A DNA stretch of 5,760 nucleotides from Bacteroidota bacterium (GTDB lineage Bacteria; Bacteroidota; Bacteroidia; Bacteroidales; Prolixibacteraceae). The notes under the pieces were generated by a model. That model did no database searches. It had not been told where the DNA came from and worked only from the letters and a program-made list of their open reading frames with translations. The position numbers were made by a program, and so were the translations under genes. The DNA is taken from the NCBI GenBank assembly GCA_013203755.1, contig JABMPI010000039.1, positions 1-5,760 on the forward strand. Reading direction: 5' to 3'. Shown one piece after another: positions 1 through 5,760 of this stretch; position 1 is the first letter of the stretch, and each line of letters starts with the position of its first letter.

Positions 1-88
1 ACTTGAAGATAAACAATTAACATCGCTTTTATTTGTTTTTAATTTACATTTTTAAGTGAAAAACCTTTTAAAGAGAATTACTTTTTTC

Positions 89-96
89 TACCTTCG
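89..96 (+). promoter_or_regulatory. Candidate -7 promoter element of the sigma/FecR operon
   Basis: TACCTTCG matches the Bacteroidota -7 consensus TAnnTTTG except for one base, and lies 25 bases before the ATG of the sigma-factor gene, a typical distance for this phylum. No TTG or TTTG is visible at the expected -33 distance. The site is therefore only a weak candidate for the housekeeping sigma, or it could be read by an alternative sigma such as the one encoded just downstream. The rest of positions 1-121 is AT-rich and shows no gene. Confidence 0.35.
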
Positions 97-121
97 TTTT
101 TGTTGATTTAATTACACCGCA

Positions 122-700
122 ATGAATTCTCTGGAAGAAAAAATATTGTTCGAGGCTATTCGCAACGACGATGAAAAGGCATTTGAAGAACTTTTTCACA
201 ACTATTACGGGCATTTGTGTCTGTTTGCTTCCCGCATTCTCCATGACGATATTTCGGCAGAAGAAATTGTGCAAGACTTTTTTGTGAAATTGTGGGAAAA
301 AAGGCATCAGCTTTCAATAGAAACTTCAGTAAAAAATTATCTATTTCGTTCAATTAAAAATCACTGTCTTAATCTTATTCAGCATAATAAAACAAAACTT
401 CGCCATGCTCAGTCTATTCTTTCCGATGCTAAAAATAATCAACCAAAAGAAGACGGTTTTATTGAAATTGATTTAGCAGAAAAAATAGAAACCAGCATTC
501 AATCTTTGCCTGAAAAACGTCGGGAGATATTTCGATTAAGCCGCGAAGAAGGTTTAAAATACCGCGAAATTGCCAAAAAACTTAATATTTCAATAAAAAC
601 TGTTGAGACACAAATGAGTCTGGCAATTAGAACCTTACGAGAAAAACTAAAAAATTACAATACCTTTTATACACTTTTTTTGTGCTTTTATAAAAAATAA
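122..700 (+). CDS. ECF-type RNA polymerase sigma-70 factor (Bacteroidota family)
   Basis: This 192-residue protein is a cytoplasmic sigma factor that would direct RNA polymerase to the promoters of its regulon when released by its anti-sigma factor. Region 2 spans about residues 20-87, with the core-binding pattern AEEIVQDFFVKLWEKR (46-61) and KNYLFRSIKNHCLN (71-84). Region 4 spans about 120-177, with LPEKRREIF (129-137) and a helix-turn-helix (YREIAKKLNIS then KTVETQMSLAIRTLREKL). There is no region 3, and the length is typical of ECF factors. A hydrophobic tail follows (TFYTLFLCFYKK). Only the ATG at 122 fits the start. The FecR-type anti-sigma gene follows 39 bases later, the standard ECF/FecR pairing. 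The regulon is unknown, although autoregulation of this cluster is a natural guess. Confidence 0.95.
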   Translation: MNSLEEKILFEAIRNDDEKAFEELFHNYYGHLCLFASRILHDDISAEEIVQDFFVKLWEKRHQLSIETSVKNYLFRSIKNHCLNLIQHNKTKLRHAQSILSDAKNNQPKEDGFIEIDLAEKIETSIQSLPEKRREIFRLSREEGLKYREIAKKLNISIKTVETQMSLAIRTLREKLKNYNTFYTLFLCFYKK

Positions 701-739
701 ATTAGGGGTAAATAGAATGTACACTGTCATTTAAACAAC
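701..739 (+). promoter_or_regulatory. Sigma-FecR intergenic segment with AGGGGTA motif
   Basis: The 39 bases between the two genes begin ATTAGGGGTAAAT and then contain ACTGTCATTTAAACA just before the FecR start. A G-run just after the sigma stop codon, followed by a TGTC-containing stretch, is something I recall from sigma/FecR junctions of other Bacteroidota. That is recollection, not a search. No hairpin is evident. Its role, if any, could be in mRNA processing, translation of the anti-sigma gene or internal transcription. Confidence 0.3.
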
Positions 740-1792
740 ATGGAAGAAAAGAAGAACATAGAAAATTTTAACCGGGAGTTATTGGCCAATTACCTTAATA
801 ACGAGGTGAGCTCTGGTGAAAGATTGGAAGTGGAATCCTGGTTAAATGAATCGGAAAAAAACCGGGAGGAGTTGATGGAATGCCAGCAAATGCTTAAAAA
901 AGTTGATGTTTATTACAAAGCAAAAAGCTTTAATTCAAATGCTGCCTGGAGCAATGTACATTCAAAAATTAACCCAGCGCAATTAACAGTTGTTCAGCGC
1001 AAAAAAGGAAGAAAGGAGACAATTGCACAATTTTATAAATATGCTGCAATAATTGTGGTCGCAATTTTACTGGGTTCGGTTGGATATTACATTGGTTTCA
1101 GAAATCAGACACCGGCGTTTTACAGCGAAATTATTTCGGTTGAAAAACAGGTTTTAAAAGAATATGTTTTACCAGATGGTTCTGTGGTTACATTAAACAG
1201 CAACTCGAAATTGGAGTTCCCAAAACAATTTGCCGGCAATGTTAGGGAAGTTACCATTATTGGGGAAGCATTTTTTGATGTAAAACCAAACCCGAAAAAA
1301 CCATTTATTATTAATGCGGGAAACACGCAGGTAAAAGTTTTAGGTACCTCTTTTAACGTGTGTGCATACCCCGAAACGGAAACCGTTGAGGTGGTTGTAA
1401 AAACAGGCAAGGTTCAGGTAATTCAGAAAACTGATGATTTACTTGCCGAAAACAATGAAGTATTTCTAACTCCCGGAGAAAAAGGAACGCTATTTAACGA
1501 AAGTAATCTTCTTGAAAAATCGGTTAATACCGACCTTAATTTCCTGGCCTGGAAAACAAACGACATCATTTTCAATGAAACTCCTTTAGGTGAAGTTATT
1601 CGATGTTTAGAAAAAGTTTATCACATTGAAATTCAACTAAATGAAACTGAATTGAATGATCTGATTTTAACCGCCCACTTCGACAAAAAACCCATCGACT
1701 TTGTTTTAAATGTAGTGCGACTCACATTTAATTTGGAGCTAAACGGAGAAAACGAACACTTTACCCTCGCGAGTCGTACAAATAATAAGTAA
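740..1792 (+). CDS. FecR family transmembrane anti-sigma factor
   Basis: This 350-residue inner-membrane regulator should hold the upstream sigma factor inactive in the cytoplasm and receive a signal in the periplasm. Residues 1-99 form the cytoplasmic sigma-binding part (LLANYLNNEVSSGE, then VESWLNESEKN). One membrane segment lies at about 101-120. The periplasmic FecR domain (about 133-232) shows YVLPDGSVVTLNSNSKLEF, GEAFFDV (175-181) and GTSFNV (202-207). The last 75 residues (about 272-346) are a DUF4974/STN-like module beginning at NETPLGEVIRCL. The conserved Gly202-Thr203 matches the place where Pseudomonas FoxR-type proteins are reported to self-cleave. The start at 740 gives a full family-length N-terminus. 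The gene lies 39 bases after the sigma gene and 12 before the STN-protease gene, which suggests co-transcription. Assignment is secure, but the signal is unknown. Confidence 0.95.
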   Translation: MEEKKNIENFNRELLANYLNNEVSSGERLEVESWLNESEKNREELMECQQMLKKVDVYYKAKSFNSNAAWSNVHSKINPAQLTVVQRKKGRKETIAQFYKYAAIIVVAILLGSVGYYIGFRNQTPAFYSEIISVEKQVLKEYVLPDGSVVTLNSNSKLEFPKQFAGNVREVTIIGEAFFDVKPNPKKPFIINAGNTQVKVLGTSFNVCAYPETETVEVVVKTGKVQVIQKTDDLLAENNEVFLTPGEKGTLFNESNLLEKSVNTDLNFLAWKTNDIIFNETPLGEVIRCLEKVYHIEIQLNETELNDLILTAHFDKKPIDFVLNVVRLTFNLELNGENEHFTLASRTNNK

Positions 1793-1804
1793 AGCCTTAA
1801 AATC

Positions 1805-3370
1805 ATGAAAACAACAATTAATAAACTTTGGATAGCTATTGTTTTTATTGCAGTTGCCTTTATCTTGATTCCTAAAATAAATTTTGCACAAGAAACCAAA
1901 ACACAGGCACTGGACCAAAACATTAGTATTTATGCAGAAGATGAGCCACTTTCTGACATAATTGAAAAAATTTGCAAATACTTAGACATCGATTATTCAT
2001 ACAATTCTAATATGATAAGCGACAAAAAAATAAGTCTGAATATTTCAAATAAACCCGTAAAATTCGTTCTCGATAAACTAATGAAAGACTTCTATCTTCT
2101 TTTTGAAATTGAAGACAATATTTTAGTAGTACGCGATTTTGTACCCTTAGAAAAGAGTATTGATTTCGAGCAAAATACACGACAATTTAACACAAACAAC
2201 CGTGGTTTTTTATTTGACAATCAAAGAAAAAAAGAAATTACGATTAACTTTAAATCGGCAAGTAACCTGATTATTATTCCAGTTACAATAAATGAATCGG
2301 ATACTTTAAATTTTATTCTCGATACTGGTGTACGAACTCCAATAATTACAGAACTTCCGTTTATTGATAAGTTGAGTTTGAATTACATGATGCCCGTTAA
2401 AATTAAAGGATTGGGTGAGGGAGTAGAATTAACGGCTTATCGCTCGGGAAATAATATCATGCAAATTGAAGGTTTAACCGCCAGAAACCAAGAAGTACAA
2501 ATGATAATCGATGAAGATTTTCAGATATCTCATATGCTTGGTATTCCAGTACATGGGTTAATTGGCTTCAACCTTTTTAAAGATTATGTTGTTGAAATTG
2601 ATTACCTAAATGAAAAACTAACCCTTAATAAACCAGAGTATTACAAATACCGCGATCATAAAAAAGACATAGTTTTGCCTTTGCATTTCGATGGAAATAA
2701 ACCATTTGTTCGCACTACTATTGTAACCGACGACATGCAAGATGTACCTGTCAAATTATTAGTTGACACCGGTGCCAGCGATGCACTTTGGTTATCGGAA
2801 AGTTCTGATGAACGAATAAATTTACCCAAAAACCGTATTGAAACTTTTCTTGGAAGAGGATTAAGCGGCGATTTATATGGAGTAAAAGGAAGAATTGATG
2901 CCATTTGGGTAGGCCCACTTTTTTTACCAAAACCAATTGTTGCGTTTCCAAATTCAGAACTAATCGACCAATTAATTTCCAACAACGACAGAAACGGAAC
3001 CATTGGTGCAGAAATTCTTCGTCGGTTTTTTGTTACTATCGACTACCGTAACAGCCGCTTAACTTTGCGTCCAACACATAAAATTAAAGAAGATTTTAAT
3101 TACAACATGAGTGGAATGGAAATTATAAATCCAATGCCGGGAATGCCAATTTTTACCATTACAAATATTCGCGAAGACTCGCCAGCATATTTAGCTGGAT
3201 TAAAAGAAAACGACCAGATTTTATCGTTAAATAGTAACCATCATAATTCAATGGAGTTAAACGATATTAACTTGTTGTTACAAAGTAAAGAAGACAAAAA
3301 AATTAAAATTAAAGTTTTGCGCAATGGAGAGGAGTTTAAAACTACCTTTCAACTGAAAAAGATTTTTTGA
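1805..3370 (+). CDS. Secreted STN-domain protein with two aspartyl-protease lobes and a C-terminal PDZ
   Basis: This 521-residue protein starts with a Sec signal peptide (hydrophobic 8-22, probable cleavage near NFAQ, 26-29), with no lipobox cysteine. An STN module follows (about 36-112). Two repeated retropepsin-like lobes come next. Lobe 1 (about 143-278) has FILDTGVRTP with Asp173 and GLIG at 251. Lobe 2 (about 287-424) has LLVDTGASDA with Asp321 and GTIG at 398. Each lobe ends in a similar strand pair, VEIDYLNEKLTL and VTIDYRNSRLTL, so the lobes look like an internal duplication. Both DTG triads are intact, so a two-aspartate active site in one chain is possible. A PDZ domain (about 436-521, with SPAYLAGLKENDQIL) closes the protein. 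It probably acts in the periplasm. Position directly after FecR suggests a signalling role for the STN. Family membership (aspartyl protease with PDZ) is clear; the substrate is not. Confidence 0.88.
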   Translation: MKTTINKLWIAIVFIAVAFILIPKINFAQETKTQALDQNISIYAEDEPLSDIIEKICKYLDIDYSYNSNMISDKKISLNISNKPVKFVLDKLMKDFYLLFEIEDNILVVRDFVPLEKSIDFEQNTRQFNTNNRGFLFDNQRKKEITINFKSASNLIIIPVTINESDTLNFILDTGVRTPIITELPFIDKLSLNYMMPVKIKGLGEGVELTAYRSGNNIMQIEGLTARNQEVQMIIDEDFQISHMLGIPVHGLIGFNLFKDYVVEIDYLNEKLTLNKPEYYKYRDHKKDIVLPLHFDGNKPFVRTTIVTDDMQDVPVKLLVDTGASDALWLSESSDERINLPKNRIETFLGRGLSGDLYGVKGRIDAIWVGPLFLPKPIVAFPNSELIDQLISNNDRNGTIGAEILRRFFVTIDYRNSRLTLRPTHKIKEDFNYNMSGMEIINPMPGMPIFTITNIREDSPAYLAGLKENDQILSLNSNHHNSMELNDINLLLQSKEDKKIKIKVLRNGEEFKTTFQLKKIF

Positions 3371-3372
3371 TG
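3368..3372 (+). other. TGATG stop-start overlap (translational coupling)
   Basis: The TGA stop of the STN-protease gene (3368-3370) shares its A with the ATG of the next gene (3370-3372). A TTG directly before, at 3367, could extend the second protein by one residue, but ATG is the better start and creates the classic coupling overlap. This implies that the two STN proteins are made together in linked amounts. Confidence 0.65.
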
Positions 3373-4896
3373 CTCAAAACTCTGTTTGTAATACTAATTT
3401 CCATCCTGTTGTTATCCTTGCCAGCCAAGGCTCAGCAACAGGATGGTTCTGTACTCGAACGTCGGGTTTCCATAAACCAGCAAAATCAGCCTTTAAATTA
3501 TATTCTAGACCAATTGAGTTGGCAGGCAAGTGTGTTTTTTTCTTACGATGCTTCTCTAATCGATGCAGAAAAAAAACTATCCATCGATATTAATAATAAG
3601 TCGCTTTATACCGTATTAAACAAATTGTTTGAAAATAGAGGTTTTGATTTTTCAGAACTCGAAAATCAAATTATAATTTCAGAAAAAATACACACAAAAA
3701 ATATACAAACCGTTAAAAACGACTCGGTTCCAATAAAATATTTCTTTTTAACCGGAAAATTAATTGATAGTAAAAAAGAAAATCCCATTAAATATGCCTC
3801 CATTTCGGTTCTTAATTTTCCAATAGGTACTATCTCTAACGACGATGGCGAGTTCCTTTTAAAAATTCATCCCAATAATATTTTAGATACTATTGTTATT
3901 TCTTGCATGGGATATTCTCAAATAATTACCCCTGCACACACCATTCTGGACGAAGACATATTTGCAATGAATCCCATTTCCATCAGAATAAAAGAGATAA
4001 AAGTTACCTCCACAACACCTCAAAAATTGCTTAAAAACATTCGTAATAATTACACTCTAAACTATAGTAACAGCACTAAACTAATGACTGCCTTTTATCG
4101 CGAAACAGTTAAACAAGATGAAAAATATATAAATATTTCGGAAGCCATTCTGGAGGTTCTAAAAGCTCCTTATTTTAATACTTTACGAAGCGATGTTGTT
4201 AGACTATTGAAAGGAAGAAAAAGTCCTGATGTTCAACCCTTTCAATGGATTAATTTTAAACTGCAAGGGGGACCTTTTACCATTACAAAATTAGATGCAA
4301 TTAAAACCTTAGAACGATTTATTGATAAAGATTTCGAGAAGCTTCATAATTACCACATTAGCAATGTAATTTGGTACAATAACCATCCGGTTTATGTGCT
4401 GGCATTTGAACCTGCTTCTGTTTTAAAATTCCCTGCGTTTCGAGGAGAAATGTATGTTCATCGTGAAACATTTGCTATTGTTCACGTACGGTTTCAATTA
4501 GTTAAAAGTAGCCTTTTAGAAGCAAAAAGTTTAATGATAAAAAAGAAACCACGTGGAATTAAAGCCCGACCTTCCTATGTTCAGTATAATGTTAATTATC
4601 AACAATTTCAGGGAAAATGGCATTTGGCTACTGCACAAGCCTCGGTAAAATTTAAAATTCGGAGTAAGCGCGACAAACTAAATTCAGAATTTCACAGCAT
4701 TTCGGACTTGCTGATAACCGACATTCAACCAACTGAATTAAAACGTTTTACAAAAATAGAATCGTTTAAACAACGCGATGTTTTTGTGGAAATGATTAAT
4801 AATTACGATGAACGATTTTGGGAAAATTACAACATTATTAAACCCGACGAAGACCTGCGAAATGCTTTCAAAAATTCTACAGAAACAACTAATTAG
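3370..4896 (+). CDS. Secreted STN / carboxypeptidase-regulatory-like protein with an AFYRE-type C-terminal region
   Basis: This 508-residue protein has a signal peptide (residues 1-21, ending LPAKA before QQ). An STN module (about 32-106) is followed by a carboxypeptidase-regulatory-like beta-sandwich (about 126-212: LTGKLIDSKKENPIKYASI, then GTISNDDGEFLLKI and ISCMGYS). A region of about 280 residues follows, with TAFYRETVK (240-248), ISEAILEVLKAPY, LLKGRKSPDV (279-288), FKLQGGPF and a beta-rich end. This last region resembles uncharacterised Bacteroidota proteins that carry the same AFYRE motif. I cannot assign it a biochemical role. Although STN plus this beta-sandwich is how SusC-like transporters begin, no plug or outer-membrane barrel follows and the protein is half their length. 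It is not truncated: it ends naturally in a polar tail. It is probably periplasmic or outer-membrane-associated and is coupled to the protease gene. Confidence 0.85.
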   Translation: MLKTLFVILISILLLSLPAKAQQQDGSVLERRVSINQQNQPLNYILDQLSWQASVFFSYDASLIDAEKKLSIDINNKSLYTVLNKLFENRGFDFSELENQIIISEKIHTKNIQTVKNDSVPIKYFFLTGKLIDSKKENPIKYASISVLNFPIGTISNDDGEFLLKIHPNNILDTIVISCMGYSQIITPAHTILDEDIFAMNPISIRIKEIKVTSTTPQKLLKNIRNNYTLNYSNSTKLMTAFYRETVKQDEKYINISEAILEVLKAPYFNTLRSDVVRLLKGRKSPDVQPFQWINFKLQGGPFTITKLDAIKTLERFIDKDFEKLHNYHISNVIWYNNHPVYVLAFEPASVLKFPAFRGEMYVHRETFAIVHVRFQLVKSSLLEAKSLMIKKKPRGIKARPSYVQYNVNYQQFQGKWHLATAQASVKFKIRSKRDKLNSEFHSISDLLITDIQPTELKRFTKIESFKQRDVFVEMINNYDERFWENYNIIKPDEDLRNAFKNSTETTN

Positions 4897-4932
4897 AAAA
4901 TCAACATTACCAATAAAAATTACTAATTCATT

Positions 4933-4947
4933 AAAACACGTTGTTTT
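4933..4947. repeat. Short inverted repeat AAAACA-CGT-TGTTTT
   Basis: Six-base perfect arms (4933-4938 and 4942-4947) flank a three-base centre. The repeat overlaps the TTG -33 element of the rbfA promoter, so it could be an operator half-site pair. It is A/T-rich and short enough to arise by chance. It lacks the GC-rich stem of a convincing terminator for the upstream operon, and no other terminator is visible in 4897-4940. Confidence 0.25.
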
Positions 4948-4968
4948 CCATGTTTTTACTTAATTTTG
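4941..4968 (+). promoter_or_regulatory. Bacteroidota-type promoter of rbfA
   Basis: TTG at 4941-4943, a 17-base spacer, and TAATTTTG at 4961-4968 match the Bacteroidota housekeeping consensus TTG-N17-23-TAnnTTTG perfectly. Transcription would begin near 4973-4976, giving a leader of about 11-14 bases before the ATG at 4987. It separates the sigma/FecR operon from the housekeeping genes and rules out the upstream TTG at 4966 as a translation start, because that codon is part of the -7 element. Confidence 0.75.
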
Positions 4969-4986
4969 AACCGTAATAAAAATAGT

Positions 4987-5328
4987 ATGGAACAATATAG
5001 TACAAGACAAAATAAAATATCCCGTCTCGTTCATCGCGAAATGGCCGATATTTTATTAAAACTGAATAAAACAAATTTTACTGGTAAAATTATTAGTGTT
5101 TCAGTGGTGCGAGTTACCAAAGACTTAGGAATTGCCAGGGTTTATCTAAGCATTTTTCCGTCGGAATTTGGAGAACAAATACTTTCGGAATTAAAACTAA
5201 TTACCAAACAAATAAGAGGCGATCTGGGAAGAAAAGTGGGTAAAAGTTTGCGTGTAATTCCAAATTTAGAATTTTACATTGACGACAGCCTCGACTATAT
5301 TGATAAAATAGATAAATTGTTGCATTAA
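4987..5328 (+). CDS. rbfA: Ribosome-binding factor A
   Basis: This 113-residue cytoplasmic protein is the 30S maturation factor that binds free small subunits and helps process the 5' end of 16S rRNA and cold-adapted assembly. The whole protein fits the RbfA KH-type fold: RQNKISRLVHREMADIL at the N-terminus, ISVSVVRVTKDLGIARVYLSIF (two strands around residues 37-57), IRGDLGRKVGKSLRVIPNLEF (77-97) and DDSLDYIDKIDKLL at the end. The length is normal for the family. ATG 4987 is chosen over an in-frame TTG at 4966, because that TTG lies inside the promoter -7 box and would precede the expected transcription start. A permease gene follows after 52 bases with no visible promoter between, so the two are probably co-transcribed. 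Confidence 0.94.
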   Translation: MEQYSTRQNKISRLVHREMADILLKLNKTNFTGKIISVSVVRVTKDLGIARVYLSIFPSEFGEQILSELKLITKQIRGDLGRKVGKSLRVIPNLEFYIDDSLDYIDKIDKLLH

Positions 5329-5380
5329 TATTCATTCCAATATTTCGGCAATTTATTCGTTTTAAATCAAACATTACCAA

Positions 5381-5760
5381 TTGAATCTTCCATTTTTCAT
5401 AGCAAAAAGGTACCTGGTTTCTAAAAAGAAACAGAATATTATTAATATAATATCGGGAATTTCTATTGCAGGAATTGTGGTTGGAACCATGGCAATTATT
5501 ATTGTTATTTCGGTTTTAAATGGCTTTAACAACCTTCTCGGACAGTTTTACAGCAGCTTCGACCCTGATTTAAAAATCACCGCAGTTGAGGGCAAAATGT
5601 TTAATGTAAAAGATTTTGATTCAGACAAACTTAAAACCCTCCCGGGCGTTATTCATTACGCCGAAATAATAGAAGAATTAGCACTTTTAAAGTACGGCGA
5701 CCAAATTATTGCGGCCACCGTAAAAGGTGTTCCTGAAAATTATTCTCAGTATACTAATAT
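5381..5760 (+). CDS. LolC/LolE-type ABC transporter permease (FtsX/MacB family), 5' part only
   Basis: The first 126 residues of an inner-membrane permease are present, and the gene runs off the right edge. It begins (M)NLPFFIAKRYLVSKK, then INIISGISIAGIVVGTMAI with a first membrane segment at about 22-46 ending VISVLNGFNN. The start of the periplasmic MacB-like core follows (DPDLKITAVEGKMF, LPGVIHYAEIIEE). This N-terminus is characteristic of the permeases of lipoprotein-releasing (LolCDE-like) transporters, which hand lipoproteins from the inner membrane to a carrier. The start must be TTG at 5381: an in-frame TAA lies at 5363, no ATG or GTG lies between, and TTG places the family-typical N-terminus exactly. 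The next in-frame ATG (in VGTMAI) would cut into the first membrane helix. LolC and LolE cannot be told apart from this fragment. Confidence 0.9.
   Translation, partial: MNLPFFIAKRYLVSKKKQNIINIISGISIAGIVVGTMAIIIVISVLNGFNNLLGQFYSSFDPDLKITAVEGKMFNVKDFDSDKLKTLPGVIHYAEIIEELALLKYGDQIIAATVKGVPENYSQYTN

Noticed and set aside
717..734. Five-codon mini-frame (ATG TAC ACT GTC ATT TAA) just before FecR, considered as a leader peptide
   Set aside because: It is too short to distinguish from chance, with no regulatory codon pattern and no accompanying hairpin.
1120..1410. Minus-strand open frame of 96 codons opposite FecR; similar antisense frames at 68-307, 156-353, 1633-1923, 2656-3003 and 2751-2951
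   Set aside because: They lie antisense to well-supported genes, have no recognisable domains, and look like chance openings in AT-rich coding sequence.
3370..4896. Reading the STN plus carboxypeptidase-regulatory-like protein as a truncated SusC/TonB-dependent transporter
   Set aside because: The C-terminal region has its own conserved-looking blocks and no plug-domain or barrel-like pattern, and the frame is intact to a natural stop followed by a new promoter.
5327..5344. AATATT-N6-AATATT after the rbfA stop, considered as a terminator or operator
   Set aside because: Each arm is itself a palindrome of A/T bases, so the stem would be very weak and there is no GC-rich part or dedicated T-run.
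1..5760. CRISPR arrays, tRNA or rRNA genes, insertion sequences or integrase genes
   Set aside because: No regularly spaced repeats, RNA-gene signatures, transposase-like frames or terminal repeats were seen on either strand.

Overview
The window looks like a chromosomal segment of an AT-rich member of the Bacteroidota, probably of the Bacteroidales/Marinilabiliales kind (this placement is inference). The evidence is a Bacteroidota-type ECF sigma factor, a FecR with the DUF4974-type C-terminus usual in that phylum, secreted proteins with STN and carboxypeptidase-regulatory-like domains, and a TTG-N17-TAATTTTG promoter that fits the Bacteroidota -33/-7 consensus.

Positions 1-121 are a non-coding AT-rich leader with one weak promoter candidate. 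Positions 122-4896 hold a tight four-gene, same-strand cluster. It contains an ECF sigma factor (122-700), a membrane-spanning FecR-type anti-sigma factor (740-1792), a secreted protein with STN, two aspartyl-protease lobes and PDZ (1805-3370), and a secreted protein with STN, a carboxypeptidase-regulatory-like domain and a large uncharacterised C-terminal region (3370-4896). The gaps are 39, 12 and -1 bases, so the four genes are very probably one operon. An independent promoter at 4941-4968 then starts a housekeeping unit: rbfA (4987-5328), and the 5' part of a LolC/LolE-type ABC transporter permease (from 5381, running off the window).

The most interesting part is the cluster. In the classic arrangement the sigma/FecR pair is followed by a TonB-dependent outer-membrane transporter, whose N-terminal STN signalling domain talks to FecR. 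Here no transporter barrel is present. Two secreted STN proteins stand in its place, one of them a putative two-lobed aspartic protease with a PDZ domain. The C-terminus of FecR carries a module with the same residue pattern and spacing as the two STN domains. The window therefore encodes three related short modules in one operon. A reasonable inference is a periplasmic signalling or proteolysis system in which STN-STN-like contacts link FecR, the protease and the AFYRE-containing protein. The substrate and the inducing signal cannot be read from the sequence.
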